Shown: positions 38,367 through 46,758 of the stretch, piece by piece
How the letters are laid out: every line of letters begins with the position of its first letter
Position numbering within the stretch: position 1 is the stretch's first letter
NCBI RefSeq assembly: GCF_014842975.1
Contig: NZ_JACYXK010000026.1
Location: forward strand, 186,001-250,000
Reading direction: 5' to 3'
DNA from: Rhodanobacter sp. DHB23
Lineage (GTDB): Bacteria > Pseudomonadota > Gammaproteobacteria > Xanthomonadales > Rhodanobacteraceae
Length of the DNA: 64,000 bases
The notes under the pieces: model-generated
Seen by the model: the letters and a program-made list of their open reading frames with translations, nothing else
Database searches by the model: none
What the model was told of the DNA's origin: nothing
Program-made: the position numbers and the translations under genes

Positions 38367-39446
38367 ATGTCCACCTGCAACACCATCGACCACGCCGCCC
38401 TCGCCCGCGACATCAAGCGATGGGCGCGCGAACTGGGCTTTGCCGAGGCCGGCATCAGCGGCGTGACGCTCGGCGAGGACGAACAGCACCTGGCAAGCTG
38501 GCTGGCCGACGGCCACCACGGCGAGATGGACTACATGGCGCGCCACGGCACAAAGCGCGCGCGTCCGGCCGAGCTGGAGCCGGGCACGCAGCGGGTGATC
38601 TCGGTGCGCATGGACTACGTGCCGCCCGGCACGCGCAACGCCTGGGATGTCATCCGCGACGGCGAGGCCGGCTACGTGGCGCGCTACGCGCTGGGCCGCG
38701 ACTACCACAAGCTGATGCGCAACCGCCTGCAGAAACTGGCCGGGCGCATCCACGCCGTGGTCGGCGATTTCGGCTACCGCGCCTACGTCGATTCCGCGCC
38801 GGTGCTGGAAAAGGCGCTGGCGCGCAACGCGGGGCTGGGCTGGATCGGCAAGCACACCGTGCTGATCAACCGCCGCGCGGGCTCGTACTTCTTCCTCGGT
38901 GAGCTGTACACCGACCTGCCGCTGCCGGTGGACGAGCCGGCCAGCGCGCACTGCGGCTCCTGCCGCCGCTGCATCGACGTCTGCCCCACCCAGGCGATCC
39001 TCGCGCCATACAGGCTCGATGCGCGCCGTTGCATCTCCTACCTCACCATCGAACTGAAGGGTTCGATTCCCGAGGAACTGCGCGCGCCGATGGGCAACCG
39101 CATCTTCGGCTGCGACGACTGCCAGTTGGTCTGCCCGTGGAACAAGTTCGCGCAGGACGCCGCCGAACCGGATTTCGCGCCACGACACAGCCTCGACGGC
39201 GCGAAGCTGGTCGAGCTGTTCGCATGGAGCGAGGACGAGTTCCTGAAGCGCACCGAGGGCATGGCGATCCGCCGCACCGGCTACGAAGGCTGGTTGCGCA
39301 ACATCGCGGTGGCGCTGGGCAACGCGCCGGGATCGATAGCGGTGCGCGAGGCGCTCAACGCGCGTGCCGACCATCCCTCGCCCCTCGTGCGCGAACACGT
39401 GGCCTGGGCGCTGGCGCGGCAGGCCAGCCCCGGCTCTTCATCGTAG
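38367..39446 (+). CDS. queG: Epoxyqueuosine reductase
   Basis: A 359-residue cobalamin- and iron-sulfur-dependent enzyme that reduces epoxyqueuosine to queuosine in tRNA. Two [4Fe-4S] motifs are visible: CGSCRRCIDVCPT near residue 195 and CDDCQLVCPWN near 250. A C-terminal HEAT-like region includes YEGWLRNIAVALGNAP. A TACAAT -10 ends seven bases before the ATG, so the mRNA may be leaderless. The TAG stop (39444-39446) is part of the GTAG head of REP copy 3. Confidence 0.95.
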   Translation: MSTCNTIDHAALARDIKRWARELGFAEAGISGVTLGEDEQHLASWLADGHHGEMDYMARHGTKRARPAELEPGTQRVISVRMDYVPPGTRNAWDVIRDGEAGYVARYALGRDYHKLMRNRLQKLAGRIHAVVGDFGYRAYVDSAPVLEKALARNAGLGWIGKHTVLINRRAGSYFFLGELYTDLPLPVDEPASAHCGSCRRCIDVCPTQAILAPYRLDARRCISYLTIELKGSIPEELRAPMGNRIFGCDDCQLVCPWNKFAQDAAEPDFAPRHSLDGAKLVELFAWSEDEFLKRTEGMAIRRTGYEGWLRNIAVALGNAPGSIAVREALNARADHPSPLVREHVAWALARQASPGSSS

Positions 39447-39467
39447 GAGCACCCTGTGCGCCCCTAC
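39443..39467. repeat. GTAG-family palindromic repeat, copy 3 (truncated)
   Basis: The head GTAGGAGCACCCTGTGCG is followed directly by CCCCTAC, the tail of the complementary arm. The unit thus looks internally deleted to 25 bp. Its GTAG contains the queG stop codon. It lies between convergent queG and pncB. Confidence 0.7.
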
Positions 39468-39505
39468 GAAGGCGGGCAGCGAAAGATGCGGACCCGCCGT
39501 GCGGG

Positions 39506-40687
39506 TCAACCGGGATCGGGGATGCCGAACACCTGCCGCAGGTAGGTCACGTAGGCCGCGTCCTCGCACATGTTCTTGCCGGGCGAGTCGCTGAGCTTGG
39601 CCACCGGCTGGCCGTTGCAGCGGATCATCTTGATCACGATGTTGAGCGGCGTAGGCCCGGTGTCGTTGCTGAGGTTGGTACCCACGCCGAAGGCCAGCAG
39701 GCAGCGGCCGCGGAAGTGTTCGTAGAGCTGCATCACCTTGGGGATGTCCAGTCCGTCGCTGAACACCAGCACCTTGCTGCGCGGGTCGACGCGGTTGTCG
39801 CGGTAGTGCGCCAGCATGCGCTCGCCCCAGTCGAACGGGTCGCCGGAATCGTGGCGCGCGCCGTCGAACAGCTTGCAGAAGTACATGTCGAAGTCGCGCA
39901 GGAAGGCGTCCAGCCCATAGACGTCCGACAGCGCGATGCCGAGGTCGCCGCGATACTCCTTCGCCCAGGCCTCCAGCGCGGCCACCTGCGAATCGCGCAG
40001 GCGCGGGCCCAGCGCCTGGTGCGCCTGCAGGTATTCGTGCGCCAGCGTGCCCAGCGGGACGAGGCCCAGCCGCATGGCGAACCACACGTTGCTGGTGCCG
40101 GCGAGCTGCGTACCCAGGCCGTCGCGCAAGGCCACCAGCACTTCCTCGTGCCAGGTGCGCGAGAAGCGCCGGCGCGTGCCGTAGTCGGCGATGCGGCAGT
40201 GTTCGTAGCCGGGCGTGCCGTGCAGCAGCGCGATCTTCTCCTGCAGCCGGCGCCGGCCTTCGGCGAGATCGTGCCGCGGTTGCGTGTTGCGGAAATACAC
40301 CTCGTTGACGATGGCGAGCAGCGGCACCTCGAACAGGATGGTGTGCAGCCACGGCCCCTTGATGCGGATCTCGATCTCGCCGTTGCCGGCCTCGGCCGGC
40401 ACAATGGTCACGTATTTCGCGTTGAGCCGGAACAGGCCCAGGAAGTCCACGAAGTCGCTCTTGATGAAGCGCATCGCGCGCAGGTAGTCGAGTTCCTCCG
40501 TGCTGAAGCGCAGTTCGCACAGCGCCTCCAGCTCGGCGCGGATCTCGGCGATGTACGGCACCAGGTCGATGCCCGGGTTGCGGCACTTGAAACGGTACTC
40601 GACCTGCGCGGCCGGGTAGTGGTGCAGCACCACCTGCATCATCGAGAACTTGTAGAGGTCGGTGTCCAGCAGCGATTCGACAATCAT
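39506..40687 (-). CDS. pncB: Nicotinate phosphoribosyltransferase
   Basis: A 393-residue enzyme that makes nicotinate mononucleotide from nicotinate and PRPP in the NAD salvage pathway. The start [18 protein letters not shown] at 40687 is the conserved N-terminus. The phosphorylated-His region is [15 protein letters not shown] near residue 225. Also present are [20 protein letters not shown] and [10 protein letters not shown]. It converges on queG. Upstream lie a strong terminator and the candidate small RNA, so pncB must have its own promoter in 40688-40762. Confidence 0.95.
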   Translation of the reverse strand: MIVESLLDTDLYKFSMMQVVLHHYPAAQVEYRFKCRNPGIDLVPYIAEIRAELEALCELRFSTEELDYLRAMRFIKSDFVDFLGLFRLNAKYVTIVPAEAGNGEIEIRIKGPWLHTILFEVPLLAIVNEVYFRNTQPRHDLAEGRRRLQEKIALLHGTPGYEHCRIADYGTRRRFSRTWHEEVLVALRDGLGTQLAGTSNVWFAMRLGLVPLGTLAHEYLQAHQALGPRLRDSQVAALEAWAKEYRGDLGIALSDVYGLDAFLRDFDMYFCKLFDGARHDSGDPFDWGERMLAHYRDNRVDPRSKVLVFSDGLDIPKVMQLYEHFRGRCLLAFGVGTNLSNDTGPTPLNIVIKMIRCNGQPVAKLSDSPGKNMCEDAAYVTYLRQVFGIPDPG

Positions 40688-40762
40688 GCGTCGCCCGTAC
40701 GGCACGGCGGCGCCAGTCGCGCCAAGTGGCCGATTATGAAGGCTCCGGCAAATCGCAGGCAT

Positions 40763-40800
40763 AAAAAATCCCGGTAGCCAGGGGAGTAGCTACCGGGATT
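40763..40800 (-). terminator. Intrinsic terminator of the candidate small RNA
   Basis: A perfect 12-bp stem, AATCCCGGTAGC at 40767-40778 and GCTACCGGGATT at 40789-40800. The transcript loop is UACUCCCCUG, followed by six U (plus-strand A 40763-40768). It is the strongest intrinsic terminator in the window. It does not follow any annotated coding gene closely: the esterase gene upstream stops about 155 bases earlier. Confidence 0.9.
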
Positions 40801-40892
40801 CGTCAGGTCGGCGCGTCAAGAGGGGAGAGAGGGGCCGACCCCTCGACGGTGCGATGTCTTGCCCCGTCTCCTTTCGCCTCACGGCGATACAT
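40763..40892 (-). ncRNA. Candidate small regulatory RNA with C-rich loops, about 130 nt
   Basis: The unit has a promoter (40899-40925), a predicted start near 40892 and a strong terminator. The 5' hairpin is CGCC-GUGA-GGCG (40886-40875, GNRA loop). A second is GAGGGG-UCGG-CCCCUC (40844-40829). An unpaired UCUCCCCU stretch (40828-40821) follows, then the terminator with ACUCCCC in its loop. GGUCGGC (40840-40834) can instead pair with GCCGACC (40812-40806), giving an alternative fold. Two exposed CUCCCC motifs could base-pair with AGGGGAG-like ribosome-binding sites, as proposed for C-rich-loop sRNAs such as Xanthomonas sX13. A 29-codon frame starting at 40892 exists but looks non-protein-like. 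No homologue could be checked. Confidence 0.6.
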
Positions 40893-40898
40893 GGGCTT

Positions 40899-40925
40899 AG
40901 TGTAGCCGATGAAGCTGAAGTTCAA
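40899..40925 (-). promoter_or_regulatory. Promoter of the candidate small RNA
   Basis: Read leftwards: TTGAAC (40925-40920), a 15-bp spacer, TACACT (40904-40899). CTTGAA with a 16-bp spacer is an equal alternative. The predicted start, six to seven bases on, is about 40892. Spacing is short of the 17-bp optimum, so strength is uncertain. Confidence 0.5.
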
Positions 40926-40954
40926 GGTAATCCGACAGGAATTTTGTGGCTGGT

Positions 40955-41941
40955 TCAGTTTCCAGCCAGTCGCGGCAATGGCGGCGTCGGCATGACGCGC
41001 GCCAAGGAATCGGCGCGCGGGTGATCGAGGAAGAAGCGCACCATCGTCTCGCTGGCGTCGATCTGCCGGCTGGCGCGGCCCACGATGAACTTCGGCAGGT
41101 ATTGTGGCCCGCCCGGCCAGGTATGGCCGCCCTCCTGGATGGAATAAAGCACCACGGCACGGCCACCCCGGCAGGGGCCCCACTGGCTGCGGAACACCCG
41201 CGTGGGGTCGAGCGGCGCCTGCGGCGGCAGCGGGACCGGTGCGTCCGCCGCCGCGCAACCATCCATGCGCGCCCAGAATGCGGCGGTGGCATCGACCGCA
41301 AGCACCTGGCCTCCTTCGCCATGGCCGCCGAAGCTGGTCACCTCGCCGCCGGCGTAGGGCACGATCGGGTCGGCGGTGCCGTCGAACTGCACGACTGATA
41401 CCGGATACTGCGGCTGGCACTGCGGCTGGTAGTCCCGCGCCAACGTGCCGGCCACGGTGGCGATGCCGGCGATGCGGCCGGACATGTCGCAAGCCAGCCG
41501 CTCGACGAAGATCGCGCCGTTGGAGATCCCGGCGGCATAGATACGCGAGCGGTCCACGGCGAAGTCGCGCTCCATGGCGTCCAGCAATGCGCGCACGAAG
41601 CCCACGTCGTCCACCTTGCGCTTGATCGAGTCGCGGCCGTCGTTCCAGTGCCGATCCACGCCCTGCGGATAGACCACGATCATGCCGGCGCGATCGGCGA
41701 TCCCGTCCAGGTGGGTGAAGCGCGGCATGCCGCGCGCAACGCTGCCGCCGCCGTGGAAAACCAGCAGCAGCGGATGCGGTGAATCCGCATTGCCGGGCGG
41801 CGTGTGCACCAGGTAGCTGCGTTCGAGTCCATCGGCGCGCAATGTGTGGGGCGTGTCCTCGCCGGCCAGCGCCGGTGCGAGAGCGCCCAGCGACAGCAGC
41901 AGGCACGACAGCGCGAAGCGGGCGATCGGAAGCATGGCCAT
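40955..41941 (-). CDS. Secreted PHB-depolymerase/feruloyl-esterase-like hydrolase (LpqC family)
   Basis: A 328-residue exported serine hydrolase. The signal peptide ends near APALAGE (about residue 27). LLLVFHGGGSVARGM forms the oxyanion region. The nucleophile elbow GISNGA is near residue 145, Asp is in QFDGTADPIVPY and His in EGGHTWPGGP. This is the esterase_phd/LpqC pattern, acting on polyhydroxybutyrate oligomers or hydroxycinnamoyl esters. ATG 41941 is used; ATG 41935 is equally possible. It begins seven bases after the histidine kinase stop, so it is cotranscribed with the two-component system. Confidence 0.83.
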   Translation of the reverse strand: MAMLPIARFALSCLLLSLGALAPALAGEDTPHTLRADGLERSYLVHTPPGNADSPHPLLLVFHGGGSVARGMPRFTHLDGIADRAGMIVVYPQGVDRHWNDGRDSIKRKVDDVGFVRALLDAMERDFAVDRSRIYAAGISNGAIFVERLACDMSGRIAGIATVAGTLARDYQPQCQPQYPVSVVQFDGTADPIVPYAGGEVTSFGGHGEGGQVLAVDATAAFWARMDGCAAADAPVPLPPQAPLDPTRVFRSQWGPCRGGRAVVLYSIQEGGHTWPGGPQYLPKFIVGRASRQIDASETMVRFFLDHPRADSLARVMPTPPLPRLAGN

Positions 41942-41948
41942 GGTCTCG

Positions 41949-43238
41949 TCAGTGCGAAGGGGGCGGGTCGGGCAGGCGCAGGGTGGCGACGAAGCCGCCA
42001 CCGGAAACATTGGCGAGCTCCAGCGCGCCGCCATGCAGCTCGGCGGCGCGCATGGCGATGCCGATGCCCAGGCCGGTGCCGGCGGTGCTGCGAGCACGGT
42101 CGCCGCGCAGGAACGGCCGACCCAGTTGCGGCAGCAGCAATTCCGGCACGCCCAACCCCTTGTCGACGATGCTGACGAAAACACCGCGCGCATCACGGCC
42201 AATGGCCACGCGGAACGGCGCGGCACCATGGCGCTCGGCGTTGTCCATCAGGTTGCCGATCGCGCGGCGCAACAGACGGGGGCGCGCGACCACGCGCAGG
42301 CTGTCGGGGCCGTCCAGTTGCCAGGCATCCGGCTCCTGGCGCGAGCCCAGCAGTTGGCCTGCCAGGGTGGCGAGGTCGATGGCACCGGGGGCTTCGTCAC
42401 GCCCGTCGCGCACGAAGGCAAGGCATTGTTCCAGCGCGGCGTCGAGCTCCTCCAGGTCGGACACCATCGCTTCGCGGCGCCGCAGGTCGGCGGCATCGCC
42501 CAGCTCCAGCGCCAGCCGCAGCCTCGCCAGCGGCGTGCGCAGGTCGTGCGAGATGCCGGCCAGCATCAGCTCGCGTTCGCGGGCACTGCCGCGCAGGCGC
42601 GCTCCCGCCTCGCGGAACGCCTGGGCCAGGCGCTCGACCTCGCGCGAGCTGCCGTCCAACGCCACCGGCTCGCCCGCCAGCAACGCACCGGCGCTCCCGG
42701 CGAGCCGTTCGATCGGTTGCGTCAACAGGCGCGCGAGCAGGGCCGCGAGTGCGAGTGCGATCAGGCCGGCGAGTACGGCAATGCCCACCGACGAGGCCTG
42801 CAGGCGCCTCCGGTTGCTCGGCTCGCTCATGACGATCCATTGGCCGGGCACATGGGCACTGGGCACCCAGATGTGCGTGTCGGGAGTCTGCACGACCACC
42901 ACGCGCGCAGGGTCATCAGGCCGCAGCTGCTCGCCGACTTGCCTGCCCACCGCCAGTGCGACCGGGGCCACGCGTACCGTGGACGGCGGTGGCGACCCCG
43001 TCTCCACGCGTACGCCCCATCCGGCGAGGCGCGCCAGTACGCGCCCGGCCCCGGCATCGTGGCGCTGCGCCAGCTCGTCGGTGGTCACCGCGGCGGCGCT
43101 GGCGAGGCGCCCGTAGATATCGGCCGCGATCAGCCGGTTGAAGTGCACCGACAGCACGGCGGACAGGCCCAGCGCCAGCAGCAGGGCGAGCGCGAGCAGC
43201 GCCAGCACCAGTGCAAAAGTGGTGGGTTTGCGGTTCAT
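41949..43238 (-). CDS. Sensor histidine kinase (EnvZ type)
   Basis: A 429-residue membrane kinase. TM1 spans about 8-30. A periplasmic sensor region follows (about 31-150), then TM2 (about 152-172), HAMP (about 173-225) and the H-box ISHDLRTPLARLRLALEL near residue 235. The ATPase region has NLMDNAERHG, DKGLGVPE and STAGTGLGIGIAM. Its start overlaps the response regulator stop (ATGA). It phosphorylates that regulator. The signal is unknown; the downstream esterase and the divergent repeat protein are the likely regulon members. Confidence 0.93.
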   Translation of the reverse strand: MNRKPTTFALVLALLALALLLALGLSAVLSVHFNRLIAADIYGRLASAAAVTTDELAQRHDAGAGRVLARLAGWGVRVETGSPPPSTVRVAPVALAVGRQVGEQLRPDDPARVVVVQTPDTHIWVPSAHVPGQWIVMSEPSNRRRLQASSVGIAVLAGLIALALAALLARLLTQPIERLAGSAGALLAGEPVALDGSSREVERLAQAFREAGARLRGSARERELMLAGISHDLRTPLARLRLALELGDAADLRRREAMVSDLEELDAALEQCLAFVRDGRDEAPGAIDLATLAGQLLGSRQEPDAWQLDGPDSLRVVARPRLLRRAIGNLMDNAERHGAAPFRVAIGRDARGVFVSIVDKGLGVPELLLPQLGRPFLRGDRARSTAGTGLGIGIAMRAAELHGGALELANVSGGGFVATLRLPDPPPSH

Positions 43239-43966
43239 GCGCCTTCCCCGTCCCGCGCCGCGCCGTCCGGCACGAACACATAGCCCTTGCCCCACACCGT
43301 CTGCAGCCAGCGCGGCCGCCGCGGGTCATCCTCCAGGCAGCGCCGCAGCCGCGACACCATCACGTCGATGCTGCGGTCGAAGGATTCGTGGTCCCGTCCG
43401 CGCGCCAGCGCGATCAGGCGCTCGCGGCTGAGCGTCTCGTACGGATGGCCCACCAGGGCCGCCAGCACGGCGAACTCGCCGCTGGTCAGCCTGATCGGCT
43501 CGTCGCCGTCGAGCAGCTGGCGGCTGGCCGGATCGAAGCTGAAGCGACCGAAGTACACCGGCTCGCGTTCGGCCAGCGGCGCGCCCGCGGGGACGCGCGG
43601 GCGACGGCGCAACACGGCCCGGATTCGCGCCACCAGCTCGCGCGGATTGCATGGCTTGGGCAGGTAGTCGTCGGCGCCGATCTCCAGCCCCACGATGCGG
43701 TCCACCTCGTCGCCCTTCGCGGTGAGCATGATCACGGGCATGTCCATGCCTTCGGCGCGCAGCACGCGGCACAGCTCGAGGCCATCGGCGTCGGGCAACA
43801 TCAGGTCGAGCACGATCAGGTCGACGTGGTGCATGGCCAGCTCCCGATGCATGGCCGCGGCATGCGCGGCGCCACGCACGTGGAAGCCCTGCTGGGCGAG
43901 GTAACGCTCCAGCAGGTCGCGCAGGCGCAGGTCGTCGTCGACGACAAGGATGTGGGGGGTGTCCAT
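43235..43966 (-). CDS. OmpR-family response regulator
   Basis: A 243-residue regulator. The receiver domain (about 1-115) has acidic DDD near 10, phosphoacceptor Asp54 in VLDLMLPD, Thr in MLTAKGD and Lys in YLPKPCNP. The winged-helix DNA-binding domain (about 140-235) includes SFDRSIDVMVSRLRRCLED and WLQTVWGKGYVF. It is the first gene of the regulator-kinase-esterase operon. A candidate tandem binding site lies at 44016-44032, in the divergent gap to the secreted repeat protein. Confidence 0.95.
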   Translation of the reverse strand: MDTPHILVVDDDLRLRDLLERYLAQQGFHVRGAAHAAAMHRELAMHHVDLIVLDLMLPDADGLELCRVLRAEGMDMPVIMLTAKGDEVDRIVGLEIGADDYLPKPCNPRELVARIRAVLRRRPRVPAGAPLAEREPVYFGRFSFDPASRQLLDGDEPIRLTSGEFAVLAALVGHPYETLSRERLIALARGRDHESFDRSIDVMVSRLRRCLEDDPRRPRWLQTVWGKGYVFVPDGAARDGEGA

Positions 43967-44015
43967 GGCGCGACTATCCCGCGCGCCCGGCGGCAACGGC
44001 AAGCGGACCGTGGCG

Positions 44016-44077
44016 GCAATTGCAAGCAATTGTTTCCGGACGGTGGAACCGCAACAGGTGCTCACATCTGGCACCTG
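44016..44077. promoter_or_regulatory. Candidate OmpR-type tandem site and inverted repeat in the divergent gap
   Basis: GCAATTG occurs at 44016-44022 and again at 44026-44032, a 10-bp period typical of tandem OmpR/PhoB-family sites. The same bases also form the palindrome CAATTGC-AA-GCAATTG. Further on, CAGGTGC (44055-44061) and GCACCTG (44071-44077) form a second inverted repeat. The gap separates the response regulator gene from the secreted repeat protein. Binding is inference. Confidence 0.45.
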
Positions 44078-44171
44078 CACGGAAACACTCTGGCGACGCA
44101 TCCGCGCGAGAGTCGCACTGCACCGGTCGCCCAGAGGAGCGGCCGGCCCTCCCCCGCACCGGAGTCCCGCG

Positions 44172-44819
44172 ATGAACACTTGCCACCCCATCCGTCTCGC
44201 TTCCTTCGCCCTGGCCGGCCTGCTGGCCGCAGGCATGGCCCTGCCAGCCCAGGCGCGCATCCATGGTTTCCGCGTGCAGCGCAACGGCAACACCGTGGGC
44301 CACGTGGGCGGCACGACCGGCAACGGCCAGGGCGGCCTCGAACACTTCCGCGCCACCCGCGTCTCCGGCGCCAAGGGCGCGGCGACGCACGGCTCGGTGA
44401 CCTCGGTGAACCCGGATGGCAGCATCAGCCACCGCGGCGGCACCCTGGCCAATGGCGTCGACGGCGGCAGCTTCACCGGCAGCAACAGCTACACGCGCAA
44501 TGCCGACGGCTCTGCCCAGGGCAGTTTCCAGCGCAGCGGCAGCAACGCGGCTGGCGCCACCTACGGCAGCAGCGGCAACCATGCGCGCGACAGCTCGGGC
44601 GACTGGAACAGCAGCAGGCAGACCACGGCCAGCGGCGCACGCGGCAGCTACGACGGCAGCACCACCGCTTCCAACGGCACCGCGACCCACGGCAGCACCA
44701 TCACCAACAGCGCCGGCGACACTTACACCGGCCAGACGAGCTACACCAAGGGCCAGGGCATCACCCACAGCGGAACCTGCACCGACCCCAGCGGCAACAC
44801 CATTTCCTGCCCGCGCTGA
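44172..44819 (+). CDS. Secreted Gly/Ser/Thr-rich repeat protein of unknown function
   Basis: A 215-residue protein. The signal peptide ends near ALPAQARI (about residue 28). The remainder is low-complexity and rich in Gly, Ser, Thr and Asn. It has imperfect repeats of the form [HG]-G-[ST]-x-T-x-x-[GDS] (for example ATHGSVTSVNPDGS, ATYGSSGNHARDSSG, ATHGSTITNSAGDT). Such spacing suggests a beta-solenoid or beta-prism surface protein. A Cys pair (GTCTDPSGNTISCP) closes the C-terminus. GGAG lies seven bases before the ATG. It is divergent from the two-component system. I do not recognise a named family. Confidence 0.75.
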   Translation: MNTCHPIRLASFALAGLLAAGMALPAQARIHGFRVQRNGNTVGHVGGTTGNGQGGLEHFRATRVSGAKGAATHGSVTSVNPDGSISHRGGTLANGVDGGSFTGSNSYTRNADGSAQGSFQRSGSNAAGATYGSSGNHARDSSGDWNSSRQTTASGARGSYDGSTTASNGTATHGSTITNSAGDTYTGQTSYTKGQGITHSGTCTDPSGNTISCPR

Positions 44820-44937
44820 CGAAGCGGGCCCCGTCCATGCCATACCTGTATCGCCGCTACAGTCTTCGGCAGCGCGCCCGGCGATCGTCATCGCCAGCGG
44901 GCCACCACGCAGCGGCGTGCCTTCCGGGAGAGCAGCG

Positions 44938-45891
44938 ATGAAATCCCAAAACTGGCCAGCGATGTTCTGCGGTGCGCTCACCGTGGCCATGCTGGCCCCG
45001 CCATCGGCATCGGCGCAGACGGGGTTGTTCCGTCAGGCGCTGATGCAGCGCCGCCTGCAGCAGGGTACGCAAGACGCCATGGCCGTGCTGCCGCCAGGCG
45101 TGCGCGCCATCCACGACGTGGCTTACGGCGTCGATGCGCGAGAGCGCTTCGATGTCTACCTTCCCCGGCAACCCGTGCGCGACGCGCCGGTGATTTTCCT
45201 GGTGCATGGCGGGGCGTGGGCGTTCGGCGACAAGGCCGCCGCCAGGGTGGTCGAGAACAAGGTGGTGCGCTGGGTGCCCCGCGGTTTCATCGTGGTCTCG
45301 GCCAACTACCCGCTGATACCCGCGGCAACACCCTTGCAACAGGCCCGGGACCTTGGCCTCGCACTGGCCACCGCGCAGCGCATGGCCGCCAGCTGGGGCG
45401 GCGACCGCCAAAGCTTCATCCTGATGGGTCACTCGGCAGGCGCGCACCTGGTGAGCCTCATCAGCGCCGCGCCGTCGCTGGCGCTGCAGCAGGGGGCCAC
45501 GCCCTGGCTGGGGACGGTGGCGCTGGACAGCGCGGCCTACGACGTGGCGGGGATCATGCAAAGCCGTCATCTGCGCCTCTACGATGCCGCCTTCGGCAAC
45601 GACCCTTCCAACTGGGCGGCTGCCTCGCCCGAGCAGCAACTCGATTCGCGCATCGCGCCCTTCCTCGCCGTGTGCTCGACGCGACGCGCGGACTCCTGCC
45701 CGCAGGCGCGACACTTCGTGGCCCAGGCCGCCGGCCTGGGCACGCTCGCGCGGGTGCGCCCCGAGGATCTGTCGCACGAGCAGATCAACGAGCAACTCGG
45801 CCTGCCATCGGACTACACCGCTGCGGTGGAGGCCTTCATGCGCGGTCTCGGTCCCGCCGTGGCCCGGCGGCTCGATGCAGGCTCGCGCTGA
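44938..45891 (+). CDS. Exported alpha/beta hydrolase (esterase/lipase, BD-FAE-like)
   Basis: A 317-residue protein with a signal peptide (PPSASAQ, about residue 27). The oxyanion motif is LVHGGAWAFGDK near residue 90. The nucleophile elbow MGHSAGAHL is near 162, acidic residues are in ALDSAAYDV, and His is in DLSHEQIN near the C-terminus. HGG plus GxSxG places it with carboxylesterases of the hormone-sensitive-lipase/BD-FAE group. The substrate is unknown. The cytochrome fusion gene follows 54 bases later in the same direction. Confidence 0.83.
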   Translation: MKSQNWPAMFCGALTVAMLAPPSASAQTGLFRQALMQRRLQQGTQDAMAVLPPGVRAIHDVAYGVDARERFDVYLPRQPVRDAPVIFLVHGGAWAFGDKAAARVVENKVVRWVPRGFIVVSANYPLIPAATPLQQARDLGLALATAQRMAASWGGDRQSFILMGHSAGAHLVSLISAAPSLALQQGATPWLGTVALDSAAYDVAGIMQSRHLRLYDAAFGNDPSNWAAASPEQQLDSRIAPFLAVCSTRRADSCPQARHFVAQAAGLGTLARVRPEDLSHEQINEQLGLPSDYTAAVEAFMRGLGPAVARRLDAGSR

Positions 45892-45945
45892 TGCCGGCAT
45901 GCGAAGATGGCGGCAGGGCTCTCGCCACCCATCTCCGGTGCCACC

Positions 45946-46755
45946 ATGAAATCGCTGCTTTGCTGCTGCCTGCTCTGGCTCTGCCTGCCGCTGGCCGTCC
46001 ATGCGGCGGAGTTGCGCATCGACCTGGGCCACGGCGCGAAAACCTGGAGCACCGCGGAACTGCTCGACCGCGCCGACGCCACCACGGTGGCGATACCGGA
46101 CGACGTGGCGTTCCAGCGCCCCATGCGCTACCGCGCCGTGCCGCTGCTTGCGCTGCTGCCCGGCCTGAGCGCGGGCCAGCACCTGCAGTTCGTTGCCGCC
46201 GATGGCTTCGCGGCGGAGATCCCCGCCGCGCTGCTCCTCAACCGGCAGGGTTCGCAGGCATGGCTGGCGGTGGAGGATCCCGCGCAGCCCTGGCCTGCGC
46301 TGGCCGAGAACGCCAAAGACGCCGGCCCGTTCTACCTGGTGTGGACGCACCCGCAGGGCGCGCACGTCAGCCCCGAGCAATGGCCTTACCAGTTGGCCGC
46401 GATCCGCACGCTCCCGGGCGTGGATGCGCGCTTTCCTGCCATGGTGCCTGCGGTCGACGCGACCGCCGCGGTGCGCCAGGGCTTCGACGTGTTCAAGCGC
46501 ACCTGCTTCGCCTGCCACACCATGAATGGCGAGGGGGATTCGAAACTGGGGCCCGACCTCAACCTGCCGTACAGCCCCACCGAGTACCTGCGTGCCGACT
46601 TGCTGCGCGGCTACGTCCGCAACCCGCAGTCGCTGCACCGCTGGCCTGGAGCACGGATGATGGGTTTTCCCACGCAGGAATCGCTCAGCGATGCCGACCT
46701 CGATGCGGTGCTGGACTACCTGCGCTACATGGCGAAGCACAAGGCTGCGCACTGA
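45946..46755 (+). CDS. Exported cytochrome c fused to an N-terminal sulfite-oxidase-like fold domain
   Basis: A 269-residue protein with a signal peptide (LPLAVHAAE, about residue 21). The N-terminal half (about 22-165) has a pattern like the molybdopterin-oxidoreductase (SUOX) fold, with LQFVAADGFAAEIPAALLL, but no obvious cofactor Cys. The C-terminal half (about 180-265) is a class I cytochrome c with CFACH (haem attachment) and the probable axial Met in ARMMGFP. It should be a periplasmic electron carrier. The partner enzyme is not in the window. The N-domain assignment is the least certain part. Confidence 0.75.
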   Translation: MKSLLCCCLLWLCLPLAVHAAELRIDLGHGAKTWSTAELLDRADATTVAIPDDVAFQRPMRYRAVPLLALLPGLSAGQHLQFVAADGFAAEIPAALLLNRQGSQAWLAVEDPAQPWPALAENAKDAGPFYLVWTHPQGAHVSPEQWPYQLAAIRTLPGVDARFPAMVPAVDATAAVRQGFDVFKRTCFACHTMNGEGDSKLGPDLNLPYSPTEYLRADLLRGYVRNPQSLHRWPGARMMGFPTQESLSDADLDAVLDYLRYMAKHKAAH

Positions 46756-46758
46756 CCC

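Noticed and set aside
40803-40892. A 29-codon frame (MYRREAKG...) inside the small RNA candidate
   Set aside because: Composition is not protein-like and no RBS is possible if transcription starts at the ATG. The paired hairpins and the terminator explain the conservation-prone parts better.
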